From Allomyces macrogynus ATCC 38327 (Eukaryota; Blastocladiomycota; Blastocladiomycetes; Blastocladiales; Blastocladiaceae): 64,000 nucleotides of DNA. Positions 1-11,736 of this stretch are shown here, one piece after another (position 1 is the first letter of the stretch; the number at the start of each line of letters is the position of its first letter). The translations under genes were made by a program, and so were the position numbers. Below the pieces are notes generated by a model, which saw nothing but the letters and a program-made list of their open reading frames with translations, had not been told where the DNA came from and ran no database searches. Where the stretch lies: NCBI GenBank assembly GCA_000151295.1, contig GG745342.1, forward strand, positions 332,447 to 396,446, in the 5' to 3' direction.

Positions 1-1822
1 TACTGTCAATTCCTCTATACACCGGGACGCTTGTCAGCGCCTCTAGAACGGTCGTCCGCGTCCAACACTGAAGCGCACGCGCGCCCGCGTCGACCTGCGG
101 CCTGAGCGATCCCGTGCGGACGTACTCGTCGGCGTCGACGCCGGGCAGGAGCAGACTGCCTGCCGGCTCGTCGAGGGAACTCGCGTCGCCCGTGTCGTCA
201 AGTGCGAGCCCGTCGACGGGTTCCGCGGCGACCGCGGCGGCCGCGGCAATCGTGGCCGCGGCGTGTGCTTCGGCGGCGAGTGCGTCGAGATCGGCCTGCG
301 TCCACTGTGGCGGTGGGGTGGGCTGCGGCCGCGGCGGCGCCATTGCGGCGCGCGCCATGTGGTAGTAAGGAATCTCGCTGTCCGTGGCCATTCCGGGATC
401 AGTGTCGTCGCGTGTCGCCCACCGCGGCGCCGGCGGGAGAAGGTCCGGCATCGAAGCCGCCAGCTGGTCTTGGCGGCGTCGCCCACTGCTGACGGGACGT
501 GCGGCGAGAGTGTCGGCCGTGACGGTCCAGTCTTCCTGGGTTTCATCGATACTGTCGAGCCCGGAAGAGACGTCGTAGGCCGCAGGACTGCGGCGGCGCG
601 ACGATGGGTCAGACGCGGCGCGCGGGCGTCCGGCGGAGATGGGCAGGAGGAGCTGCTGCTGCTGCTGTTGCTGCAGAGCGCGGCGGCGACGGACGAGCGC
701 GCGTAAGCCCATGGTATCGTCGGCCTCGTCGTCTTCGTCGATATCGTCGTCGTCGTCATAGATGGCTGACGACGCCGAACTCCACCGGCGTAGCACGCCA
801 GCGCGGTGCGCGTTCATGGCCCCGGTGGTTGCGACACGGCGGAGGGACGGTTCCGACGCGCGCACGGCCGTGCGCAAGTGCGGCCCGGAACTGATCCGGC
901 GCAAGACGGCGGGGGTCGAGTGGAACGAGGCGACCGAGAGGTCGTCCCAGTCGTCGGTGTCGTCGAGGAGAGTGCCGCGACGGCCACCGGTGGAGGGGCG
1001 GCCCGAGGACCGGCCCGAGGACGAACGCGACGAGCCAGGTGCCGACCGGTAGACGCCCGCCTGGCGGCGGCTCTGCTGTTGGCGACGGCTGCGCGCCCAT
1101 TCGGCGTCGAGGTCGTCGTCGTCATCGAGTTCCGTCAACTCGCCGTCCTGGTCGGGATCGGCGAGACCGTCGTGATCGTCGCCCCAGGCGGCGGGCAGCG
1201 ACGAGGTGCGCGACCGCGTCGAGGGCGTGGCGCGGTCGTCGGTGAGGACCGATCGGCCTTCGTTGATGAGCGAGGCCAGCGTCGAGGACATGCGGCGCAG
1301 GCGCACATCAACGTCCATGTCCATGGCGTGCAGCAAGGCCTCGTCATCGGCGGTCGACGAGGACGAGTCGCTTGCGTTGCCCGTCGTTGCGGGCAGACGC
1401 GTCGACGCGGCGCTGCCAGAGACCGATGGCGACATGCTGCTGCTTGCGGGCGCCGTGGTTTTCGGCTTGGAAGAAGCGGGGGTTGGCGACGGCGCGGTGG
1501 CCAGCTTGGGTGCCGCAGCGACGGTGCTCGTCACCATCAGGCTGGCGGTTCCGGAGCCCGTCATGACGGGACTCGGCGTCACGGCGCGTGCCGGGGTCGC
1601 GGCGGCACCTGCTGACGACGACGCAGTCTTGGACTCGACCGCGTCCTTGGGCGGCACGGGCGGCACGGGCGGCGCGATGGCGGGCATGGGCGAGGTCGGG
1701 CTGCAGGGCGCGCTGTTGCCCGAGGAGTCGTCACCGGCCGAGGTCGATTCGTCGGCGTCGTTGTAGAGCTGCGCGAGACGGTTGCGCGCCGCGGTGGCGG
1801 CGGCGGTCGGTGGGGAGCTCAT
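1..1822 (-). CDS. Unrecognised low-complexity protein, 5' part only
   Basis: An uninterrupted reading frame runs from an ATG at 1822 to the window edge (about 607 codons) with no stop, so the gene is truncated by the window. The protein starts MSSPPTAAATAARNRL and is rich in Ser, Ala, Pro and Arg. It has an acidic patch (LDDDDDLDAEW), a second acidic stretch before a Gln run (LQQQQQQQLLLP), and many Ser-Arg-Arg or Arg-Arg-x-Ser contexts that would suit phosphorylation. I recognise no folded domain; the visible part is probably an intrinsically disordered N-terminus of a larger regulatory protein. The reading frame keeps GC-rich third positions, which argues for real coding. The last 20 or so codons at the edge could already be intronic. 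Function unknown. Confidence 0.6.
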   Translation of the reverse strand, partial: MSSPPTAAATAARNRLAQLYNDADESTSAGDDSSGNSAPCSPTSPMPAIAPPVPPVPPKDAVESKTASSSAGAAATPARAVTPSPVMTGSGTASLMVTSTVAAAPKLATAPSPTPASSKPKTTAPASSSMSPSVSGSAASTRLPATTGNASDSSSSTADDEALLHAMDMDVDVRLRRMSSTLASLINEGRSVLTDDRATPSTRSRTSSLPAAWGDDHDGLADPDQDGELTELDDDDDLDAEWARSRRQQQSRRQAGVYRSAPGSSRSSSGRSSGRPSTGGRRGTLLDDTDDWDDLSVASFHSTPAVLRRISSGPHLRTAVRASEPSLRRVATTGAMNAHRAGVLRRWSSASSAIYDDDDDIDEDDEADDTMGLRALVRRRRALQQQQQQQLLLPISAGRPRAASDPSSRRRSPAAYDVSSGLDSIDETQEDWTVTADTLAARPVSSGRRRQDQLAASMPDLLPPAPRWATRDDTDPGMATDSEIPYYHMARAAMAPPRPQPTPPPQWTQADLDALAAEAHAAATIAAAAAVAAEPVDGLALDDTGDASSLDEPAGSLLLPGVDADEYVRTGSLRPQVDAGARALQCWTRTTVLEALTSVPVYRGIDS

Positions 1823-3406
1823 CGTGGTGGAGAGAGAGCGTTGTGGAGAGGGCGGTCCTGGCACTGGGGCCTTCCTTCCCAGCAGGCCGGCGTCGCGCGC
1901 GTCGGCGTGGCCGTGGTGGAGCGTGGGCGGGCGGCCGAGTGGAGGAGGTGGTGCAACGGCAGAGAGCGGCAAGTGGCGCGCTGAGACACTGTCTCCCCGC
2001 GGCACATGACCACTCCCGCTTGACATCACCTTGCGCGTCGCGGCAACGCGGCACGTGCGCCCACGCACCAACACGACGCCGACACCGCCGCGCCGCGCCA
2101 AAACCAGGTGCCGCTGAGCCCCGCGCTCGCCGCTCCTCAATCCCGACCAGGGCGACGCTCGCGGCACCACGATCCGACCCCGACGCGCTCTTCGAGCCCT
2201 CCAGTTTTCCGCGCACCGACCCTTCGCGACCCCCCCCCCCCCCCCCGCGACCGCCCGCGCCGCCGTGCGTCGCGCTGGCGCTCTGAGCCTCGTCGCCGCT
2301 TGTATCTTCATGGCCCCTTCCCTCCCGCTTCTTTTACTCCCTTGTCCTCCCCAGCGTTCGCGTTGGGGACCCTGGGCAGGTGTCGAGCAAGCATAGCCGG
2401 GTAGACTCTTCATTTGAATCGGCGACTTTGAGTCCCCGTCCGGACCGGTGACGGCAGGACGCGCGGGGAATTGTGTCAGCCCATATCCTTGTTGCTATTT
2501 TGTGACCCGCTCGTTTGGCGCGTGCCCCAGCTGATTATAACGATTTACTGTGCCTGGACGCGGTGGTCTGGGTTGGTCCCCGGACACCTCACTTATTCAT
2601 GGCAGCACAAGACTACGATGGTATATGATGGATGGGCTCATGTCGCGCTGTTGTTTTGCTGGATTTATTTTGAACCGTATGGGGTGAGAGAACTTGGTGT
2701 TGCTCAAACGCAAAGACATGGTCGAGAGAAGGCCGCTTCCATACTGTGGATCGGTTGAGAATGGGAGAATGGACCGTGTACCGTGTCAATGGGCTGGCGA
2801 ACATGTTTCTGTCACGGACGGGGTCATCGCGTCGTGGCGGGGTCATTGCGTCGTCGCGCTCCTTGTGGATGATGGTCATCGTTGGGATAACCGCTGGTGT
2901 TGTGCATTGTTCCTGGCGCGTCCTGCAGGATGAGGTCGCCGAGACGGTGTCGGGTGTTGCGGCTGGAGCAGATGGTGGATGGAGTCTGGACGAGGCAGGT
3001 CGCTGTACGATAAGCCGCAAAAAAAACTGAAACGGAGGAGAGGCCTTGTTGTCGACGGGGACGAAAGACCGGGAACCTCGTTGGTCGTTGATCTCGATTG
3101 GATTGGCGCGAACGTCTCCACGTCTCGTTGCCGACCGGCGACGCGTGCCATGGGATGGTCGTCGCGCGGGTATTCAGCAAACTAACCAGGCCGAACGGCA
3201 CTGACCCTCTTGAGCATGAACGACAGCATTACCTGCCAGCCTGGCGCGCGCTTTCAGAGCCCAAGCAGGCCCGAGTGATTGATGGCCGTCCTGATCCGCA
3301 AACGCGTGCTTTCTCCACGACGAACCAGCGTCCGACCCCACCAACGCGGACATGCACCCAACCTCATCAACTAAACGTGCACACGACCCCACTTTTCCAG
3401 TCCCCA
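1823..3406. other. Intergenic, no gene seen
   Basis: This is the shared upstream region of the 1-1822 gene and the 3' flank of the GPCR gene. Base composition drops towards AT between about 2400 and 3400. All open frames here are short and without recognisable protein character. The only feature is a 17-base C run at 2230-2246. Confidence 0.6.
2230..2246. repeat. C17 homopolymer tract
   Basis: Seventeen consecutive C residues lie about 400 bp upstream of the start codon of the 1-1822 gene. A second 17-base C run lies in a septin intron (58499-58515). Such runs are prone to slippage, so the length may vary or be a sequencing artefact. Confidence 0.85.
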
Positions 3407-6400
3407 TCATCCAGTCCCCATTCCTCCTCCACCCGCCACCGCCACCACGCTCTGTCTCCTCGCCGTCCTCGCCCCAAACCCTGCCGCCGGATGCGTACCT
3501 CCACTAACCCCACCACCCACAATGGGCCGATGCGGTGCCTGCATGATAGCGACCCACATGGCGCGATCATGCGGTGTCGCAAACCGCACCACGAGCGTGC
3601 GAAACAGATGCATGCCGCGCAACATAGCCGCGCTCGCGAGCGCGTCGGGAATCGACGACGCGATACTTGCCGCGTTGTCGTGGTCGAGGTCGCGGTCGTT
3701 CACGATTAGGGAGGACAGGTAATCGTACGTGTCGGCGTCGGTGTCGGGCAGAAAGAGTTCAAACGACTGGATCGAGCCGGAATACGTGGGCCGGGGCTAT
3801 TGGGCACGTCGAACATCCGTCAGTATCGCGTCTGAAATCATGCGAAAGAAAACCGCGACGCGCGTACCTTATCCGGATCCTCCACATCCGCTTCGCTCAC
3901 GCACAGCACCGCATCATGGCTCGCGACTAGTACCCACAAGTGCATCGGCTTCCACTCGACCCCCCACTTCCCCCATACTACGCGCCACAATTGCCGCCAC
4001 CACGGCACATCCGCCTTCACTTGCACCGTCCACCGCCAGCACGACGCCATTTCCTGCGACCGCGACGGGAGCGCCATGTTCGTCACGGGAATCGAGACCG
4101 ACCGCTTGGCGCCACTCTTCTTGCTCCCGCCGGCACCGGCGCCGGGTCGTTTCTCGTCGTCGGAAGCGACGGGCCCGGCGGTGGATGGTGCAAGCGAGAT
4201 GCGCGAAAAGAAGTCGCGCGTCTGCGATTCGGCCGCGTGGCCGCGGAAGAGGCCGAGCAGGATGGGCACGTGCAGGAAGAGCGCGGCAAAAGTCACCATG
4301 TACCAGATCAAGAGCATGACGATAAGGGTTCTGGAACCGGGGCGAATGTGGGGGAGTGAGCGGACGGTGCCTTCAACGTGGATCGGGGAGAGATGGGACA
4401 TACGAGCGCGCGGTCAAGGCCGGCGAGAAGAAGATGATCATGACGACGGCGGTCGTGAACGCCGTATTGTAGATGACCACGGCCAGGCGCTCTACAATGA
4501 CGGTGACGCATGAGAAGGCGGCAGCAGAGTGCAGCGTGTAAGGAAAAACTATACTTGAGTCGTTGTACCGCGACGCGATTGCGCGCGTGTGATACGTCAA
4601 GTATAACCCCGCGACAATCAACCCGATATTCTGGACAGCAACGACCATCCATCAGTGTACGGTCATCGCGAAACCAACCAACCAACCGCTGAAGCGTACC
4701 ACGGCAATGACGATTCCGACCTTGAACGCCGCCCACTGATCGCTCGCATAACACCCGACATGCGCCGTCGTCAAATCCAGCTGCACAAACTCGGGCAGCA
4801 CGGGCGACGATGAATCGACGCCAAATGCGGCCAACTCGACCGCCAAAATCGTCGCCGTCGCCTTGACCATAGTCCATTCGCCCGGCTGCCCGCCCACGGG
4901 ACTGTGCAGTAATCGGTACACGCGAAACGCCTTGGGTAGTGTGGCCGCAAACACGAGCCCGGACGATAAGCGCAACAGCCACCGGCGGGCGGCACACTGC
5001 CACGCGGCGCGCGGCACGCCGTAGTAAAGGCATACGCACACGACGCCGCAGAGCACAGCGAGGTGCAGCAAATTGGTGGAGAGCCGCGACGTGGCGCGCA
5101 CGGCTGGGTCCCTTCGGCGCAGTGTAAACACGACCACCGTGACGAGCGTGAAGAGCAGCGTCAAACCCGTGAGCACGGCGACAATCACGCCGCCAGCACT
5201 GTGAATCGTTGGATTCAGTAACACGGGAGTCGGCGCGTCTTGCGGGGCATGGCCGCTTGGGAACACGACAGGGTTGATCAACTTGAGCGCGCCGCCGTCA
5301 GGCCCGAGCACGACATTATCCACAAACTCGTAGGCGCGCGAGGTCGCATTGCGCACGAGCGACTGCAGCGTCATGTTCGGCGCGCTCAAGTCGCCGTTCG
5401 TGTCAATCCTGAAATCGTACTCGGGAAACGGGCTCGTTGTGACATTGAAGTACCGCAGTCGCATGGCCGAATAGAGCATCGCGTCGCGTGCGGCCAAGGC
5501 AGACAGGGTGGAGTTGTTTTCCGTGACGAGCCGGTGCAGGCCGGCGGTCATGGCGTACCCGCACCCAAACGCGCGGTAGAACCCACCGAGCATTTGCGGG
5601 TTCGCGTACTGCGGCAGTGGGACGCGGTCCGGGTGTTCGGTGAGATAGGTGGCGAGAATTTGGTCGCTGCCGGTTGGGCCCGACGCGACAAAGAAATAGG
5701 TCGAGGCCGCCATGATCGCCTGGCATCGCGATGCCGTGGCGGTAATGGCGCACAGGTCTTCTCGGAAATCGTTGCCCATGAGCATGACCTTGTCGGGTGA
5801 GAGCCACCCGGCGCCGTAGAGAAACTGGAGCAGGTTAGCGGCAACGGGCGAGACGTTGAACAGCGCGACAATGCGCGACTGAGTTTCGGTGAGCATGGCG
5901 AGGATCGTGGCGAACATGGACTCGTCGGCGAAATCGAGCTGCGTCGTAATGGCAACGTTCGCGCGTGACGCTGATGTCGTGAGCTCGAGCGCGGCCGACT
6001 GCACAAACGACGTGCCCGACGACGAGTCGGTCAGGACGGCGACGCGCTGCCACTTGTAATACAAGAGAACACGCGTCATAGACCGGCCGAGCATTTGCGA
6101 CGTGTCGGCGGTGCGGAAAAACAGCGGGAACTGACCCTTGAACGACAAGTCGGCCGTCGACGACGTGAAGGAGCACTGCGGGACGTGCACGACCGAGGTG
6201 ATGGCGGCCGAGGCCTTGGACGCGTCGGAGAAGCCCGACCCGATCACGGCCAAGACGTTTTGCTGCAGCAGATCGAGCACGCCAAAGACGGTGCGGCGCA
6301 ACGACGAGTCGGTGGCCGAGTACTCGTCGGCCAGGGCCAGCGTTACGTTGGCGCCGGCGAGAAACCCGGCGGCCTGCGCGTGCGCGATGCCGTAGAGGAC

Positions 6401-6550
6401 AGCGTCGGCGGCAAAGAGGAACTCGGAGCGCCACCAGGCGCCGACAATGGAAAAGGGCAGCAGCAGGCCATACTGGACGTTCGTGAGGTTGGCGGTGATG
6501 GCAGTCGCGGGTGCAGTGCTGTTGGCGGCGAAGGTGACAGTGCTGGACAT
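3407..6550 (-). CDS. Class C (GABA-B/mGluR-like) G-protein-coupled receptor with PH-like tail
   Basis: Exons complement(3407-3796, 3868-4330, 4404-4491, 4555-4630, 4700-6550); introns of 71, 73, 63 and 69 nt restore one 955-residue frame. Residues about 25-420 resemble the periplasmic-binding-like ligand domain of class C receptors (VLYGIAHAQAAG, VIGSGFSDASKA). Seven membrane segments follow from about 450 to 700. The joins rebuild the family signatures: YNDSKRLAVV before TM6, and a TM7 ending in FLHVPILLGLF. The cytoplasmic tail contains a PH-like stretch (MHLWVLVASHDAVL ... RFATPHDRAMWVAIMQA). The role is inferred as plasma-membrane sensing of a small ligand with G-protein coupling. The ATG at 6550 gives no clear signal peptide, so a short upstream exon may be missing. 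It is divergent from TFC6. Confidence 0.85.
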
Positions 6551-7071
6551 GGTGTTGGTGGTGGTGGCGGTGGCGGCGGCGACGCAAGACGCAGCGGCGC
6601 GGCGGCATGGAGGTCCTCCTGATCCAGGGACCTAGTCAACCGTGGTCGGAGCCGATCGACATGGGCCTTGGGCGGGGTTGTGCTCAATCGGGGGGCCGGT
6701 GCACGCGGCGGCGCGATGCGGTTCGCCGTTGTTGCACCAGTGTACGGCGCACGTTGGCGGAAGGTTGCGAGACGACGGCGGAATCGTCGCGCGCGACCTG
6801 TGTGCGAACGGCAGCTTTGGCACGAGGCTCGGGTGTCTCGCGCTTCGGCCGCGGGACGCACACGTGGGCCACGCGACCGATGTGGTATCTTTTGTTGGCT
6901 CTGGCAGACCACACCGACCACCGCGGCCACCAGCTGCCACCGACCACCACCGCCGACTCCAGAATCGCCTTGGCTGATCTGCGGCCCAACCGCGACGACG
7001 GCGACATCAACGACAGCAGCGACAGCAGCTGCTGCTGCTGCACGAGTACTCCAGCACGCAAGCACTGCGCC
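6551..7071. promoter_or_regulatory. Divergent promoter region GPCR / TFC6
   Basis: The 521 bp between the two opposed start codons must carry both promoters. I see no TATA box I would defend. A reading frame continuous with TFC6 extends upstream to 6607, but it is Arg/Cys-rich without domain character, so it is treated as untranslated. Confidence 0.45.
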
Positions 7072-10000
7072 ATGGTCGAGCTCCGCAAGCGCGCGCCGCG
7101 CCGCCCCTACACCGGCGACCTGCTCGCCCTCGTGCCGGACCTGCTCGGCGACGAAACCGACCCGTCCTCTTCAGCAGCCTCCTCGTCGCTGGAGCCGCCC
7201 CCTGCCCCACCTTTGGCACGCCGCGGCCGCGCGTCGCGCGCCGTCGTCCAAGAGACCGCCGCATCCTCGTCCGACACTGACCATGCCGCGCCCATGGCCG
7301 TCGACGACGCTGATCCGCCGCGTGCGATCGCAGACGGCGGTCGAAACCGAAGCCAAAGCTCGGGCAGCAGCCCACGCAGTAGCAGCCGAAGCAGCGGTCG
7401 TGCTTCGAGCCCCGCCGCGGCTCCACCAAGCACGTGCGTTCCGCGCGGTCGTGGACGTGTTGGGCGGCCTCGTGGTCGTGGCCGAGGACGAGGTCGTGGT
7501 CGTGGACGCGGTGCCGCCGCCGATGCGCCCGCTGAGCCGGAACAGCCTGCAGAACCCGTGCCGCCGTCGCCAATCGAACCCGCTCCGCCGCAATCCGAGC
7601 CAGCGACGCCGCAAGCCGCGAACGGCACTCCCGCTGCTGACCGTGCCGTGAGCCCCACGTTTGCGGCGCCTGCCGTGCCGATCCAGTGGCCGCCAGCTCC
7701 CGTCCCCGCCTTACCCGCGCCCGCGCTTCCGCCTCCTCCCTTTGATCCGACCGTCGGCGTCGAGCTCCCTGTGGGCGACCACAACGAAGCAGGTGCGCCG
7801 GCGCCCGTCTCGTTCGACCCGGAATCCTTTGATTTCTCGGCACCCGTCAACCCGGAGACGATCCCCGTCCTACCCGTGCATCTCGCTGCGCGCGACCGAC
7901 TTGTCCACCTGATTGCCGAACGGCTATACGAATTACACGACCAAGCCCCGCTCACGGGCGTCGCACCGCGCCTGCGTGATCGCGGAGCCACTCCTGGGTC
8001 CGTACGCCGCCCCAAGCCGGGCACGCCGCTCGCTGGACCCGACGGCGAGCCCGTCGTGACCGAAAAGCGCCGCGGTCGCCCGAAAAAGACCCGCACCGAC
8101 GATGGCACCGACACGCGGACACGTGCCGCGACACCGGTACCTCCAGAGACGCCCGCGCGAGAAGCAACGCCCCCACCCCCACCACCTGATGCGGCCACCC
8201 CCGTTCCGGTGCAGGCTCTCCCGGCGCGCACGACGGCGCTGGTCGTGCGCACGCGCGATGACGGCAAGTACACGTGCCCTGCGCACGTATGCCGCCCAAT
8301 GGCCCCGAACCGGTCGGCATTCGTGAGCCACATCCGGTACGCCGAACACGCGATCGATGTGGTGTTGGCCGCGATTTACCCGCGCGGTACCGATCCGCGG
8401 TCGGACCTGTGCGGCACGTTGCCCGACTCGCACCCATTGACCAAGGTCCGCGCCGACTTTGTCGAGCTCTTGCTGCACATCCCGCTGCCGCTCTACCCGG
8501 TGCACGTCCCGCTCGTCGTACAGTTGCCTGGTGTCAATATCGACTACAGTTTCCCGATGGTCCTCGGCCCGCCCGCGTGGGACCTCTACGCTTACCCGCA
8601 ACTCAAGCGCATCATCACTGACCCGGAACGCCCGGGCCTACACCATGTGACGTCCTTGATCGCCGCATCCGTCCAGGCCAAGGCCGCGGCGGTCGTCGCC
8701 ATGACCCAAGCCCCGTCTCGCGGGCCAACACCCGTCACGGCCTCGTCCACGCCGAGAACCACGGCGCGGTCGACGCCCGCGCCCGATACACCGGCACCTT
8801 CGGCGTCAGGGTGGAGCATGGCTGATGTCGCGGTTCTGGAAGCCAAAGCACGCAAGTCGGCCGCGGCGCCGCGGCGCAAGTCGCGCTCGGCCTCGAGCAC
8901 GCAAGAGGAAGCGTTTGGTCGGAACACATTGGTCATGGCGCATTCGCTCGCGGGGCCGGTCGTCGAGCAGGCGCTCGAGACGAACGTGTATGACGTGGAC
9001 GAGGCGACGTGGGCGCTCTGGGACCGGGTCATGCCAGCGAATCCGTGGGAGATGTACGCGGAGATTGTGGATCCGGCCGCGGCCATGGCGCAGTGGCCCG
9101 AGGTCGCACCGGTGCGCGTCGAGTTGAACCAGGAGACGGAGACGGCTGTCGACGCGACGTTGCAGCGGTTTGAGTCGATGTCTTTTGGTACGTGGATTTG
9201 GTTTGGATTTCCCCGCCGTGGTGGTGCTGCTCACCACACCCGCTCCCCCAACGTTCCCAGACACGAGCCGCCGCGGCTTCGTGCTCAACACGGGCGGGTC
9301 CGTGTGGGGTCTCGACTGGATGGGCGAGTACCTGGCCGTGAGCGGGTACTTGACCCCGGCCGAACACCACACCGTCGGCGACCGCGTCGAGGGCCCCGGC
9401 ACGATCCAGATCTGGCACATCCCCACCATCACCGCCGACGACGATGCGGGCACGCCCGCTGCGACCCTCGCGCTCTGTATCGTGCACGAATGGGGCCCCT
9501 GCTTTGACCTGCACTGGTGGCCCGTCAGTGTCAACGAGCCGGCTGACTCGCCGCGGCTCGGCCTGCTCGGCGCGTGTTTTGGCGATGGCAAGTTCCGCGT
9601 TCTCGCGGTCCCGCGCCCACACGCGCGTGACGATGCGGCCATGGACGTCGACGGCGCCAGTGCGACCACGGCCTACCTCGCGCCACACGCCGTGTTTTTC
9701 GAGCACGCCGTCGACGGCACGACCTGTTTTAAGTTCACCTGGGGCGGCGCCGCGCGCGTGGCCATTGGCTGTGCTGACGGCTCGCTCTCGGTCCTTGACT
9801 GGCCGTCGGTCGCCGCGCGCACCTGCACCGCCCCTGCCGTCCACATCCCGGCGCACGACGCGTTCGTGCGCGACTTGGCGTTCGAAGGCGGGTCGAATCC
9901 GCTCGACCCGTACCAGCTCGTCACGTGCGGCGCCGACGGCCGCATGCTGGCCTGGGACCTGCGCGACTTGGGTGTCGCGTGCCAGCTGCACCGCGCACGT

Positions 10001-10622
10001 GCGTTCTTAATGTCGGTCGCGTGGCCCGCGCCGTTTGATCATGTTCTTTACGCGGACTCGGATCATGCCGTACGCGTGTTCCGCCCAGGGAATGCGACGG
10101 CGCCCGCGCACGCGGCCGTCACGCATGCGGCCACCATTTGGTCCGTGCGTGCGTCTGTCTGGCACCCGTTCTTGGCGTCGGCGTCGGCCGATGGCACCGT
10201 GCAGATTACCAATGGCAATCGCGTGGCGACGGGGGCGGCGCGCGCGGTCAAGTCGATGCCGTGTGTGACGCTCACAGTCGTGGATGTGCGCAAGTCCGAG
10301 GACGAGGTCATACAAATGGCGGATAGGACGCAGTTCCATGACCATCGTGGTGGGGCCGCGGCGGTGGCCGCCGGTGCAGGGACCGGGCGGACCAAGCTGG
10401 ATGCGCCGGTGATCAAGTTTGATGATGAGGTGGCGCTGCAAGTGGTATGTTGCGGTCGTTGTGTCTTTAGGGAGTGAGTTGAGGAACGGAGAGACTGACC
10501 GTTGTCGCATGGGTGTGTAGGTCGCGTGGAGCAACGTGCGCGAGAGCTGCGGCTGGCTCGCGAGTGGTGGCAGTGCCGGCCTGGTGCGTGTCGAGAACGT
10601 GGCGGTCGAACGGGCCGAGTGA
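7072..10622 (+). CDS. TFC6: TFIIIC subunit TFC6 / GTF3C2-like WD40 protein
   Basis: Exons 7072-9187, 9261-10444 and 10521-10622 (introns 73 and 76 nt) encode 1133 residues. The C-terminal 430 residues match the WD40 subunit of TFIIIC, the RNA polymerase III factor that binds the B box of tRNA genes: SVWGLDWMGEYLAVSGYL, IQIWHIP, HEWGPCFDLHWWP, CGADGRMLAWDLRDLG, and SCGWLASGGSAGLVRVEN in the last exon. The N-terminal 700 residues are mostly disordered. They contain an RG-repeat, an AT-hook-like KRRGRPKKT at about 332-340, and a possible C2H2 finger near 400-425 (C-x4-C-x12-H-x5-H), consistent with DNA contact. The ATG at 7072 was chosen because the in-frame extension to 6607 lacks protein character. 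Nuclear. The WD40 match is strong; the N-terminal calls are weaker. Confidence 0.88.
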
Positions 10623-11736
10623 GGATGGTGGAGTCTACGGGACGTGCAGGGCTCGCGGCTCGACGATACGAAATGACGGTCGGCATGGGATGCTTGGCCG
10701 AATTACATCGTTTTGGCTGCGGATCCCTTGGCGCCCATCATGTGCCACCTTTTTGGCGGGCTGCGGTTGTGGTAATGACCTTTGAGCTTTGAGGGAAACT
10801 GATCCTCCAGGGATAAAATTTACGTTATTGTTGCACATCATTGTGCATTGAGGAGAGAATCTCGGTCCAGGACAATTACATTGGCGCAGATCGATCAGAA
10901 ACTTGACCAGAAATCACGAGAAAGCAGGGTGGGACAAAAGCAACACCAACGACGCTTGTTGATGCATCCACCTCGAGTTAGAAAGAGCTTGTTCTTGGCA
11001 AAATGGCCCGGAATGGGCAAGGGTTATTTTTTATTCCGCACTGATATGCCGACACTGCCCAAAGAACGTTGAAAAGATGCCGAGCCTGGTTGGTACAACG
11101 GCACGCGCACCGTGGCGTGGCTTGAACTAGAATTGAGGGTCGAATCGCTCTACTTTCATGACTCTATGCGCGAGCGGGCGTGCCTTTCAGGAGCTCCATG
11201 GGAGTCGTCGTGGTGGAGCTCATCTCACGACTCCACGCGCCGTGGATGATGTGGAAGACGCCGATGAAGTCCTTCGTAAATTGCGTGCGCTCCAAATGTA
11301 AATCTCAATTGCAAGCACGGAAGCGTCGCGCGCGTCGAGTGGTGCCTCTGCTGCGTCCGATTTGCCGCGGATGCGCAAATGGACTCCTGGAGCCCAAAAC
11401 GATCACCATTTCACCATTGGGCGCGCGTGCCTCAAGAGAACACAAAGTGAGGCACTCAGACCACGCTGCGCGCCATTGGAGCGGCGGCCTTGGCGCCTTG
11501 ACAGCACGCCCACGCACGGCTTGGGTACATTGATTGGTGAGGAGCCGGCGCCGGCAGGATTGGACCCACTCGGCTCGCGCGTATCGACCCCACAGGCAGA
11601 GTCGGCAGGCCGTCTTAAAATGACCGATGCGCCGCTGCCAGTTCGCATTCCACATCGCCGCGGCGCGCGTGCTCTCTCTTTCAATCAATCCACCATCACC
11701 GCGTCCTCGACCTGACCCGCGGTCTCACCACGTACG
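10623..11736. other. Intergenic, no gene seen
   Basis: 3' flank of TFC6 and upstream region of the GT90 gene. Short frames on both strands lack codon bias and domains. Part of it (about 10780-11060) is relatively AT-rich. Confidence 0.55.

Noticed and set aside
6607..7071. In-frame N-terminal extension of TFC6 from 6607
   Set aside because: Arg/Cys-rich, no domain, and it would occupy the entire divergent promoter; ATG 7072 opens sequence of normal character.
7107..8333. 408-codon frame antisense to TFC6
   Set aside because: Mirror of GC-biased codon use in TFC6; Gly/Ser/Arg composition, no domain.
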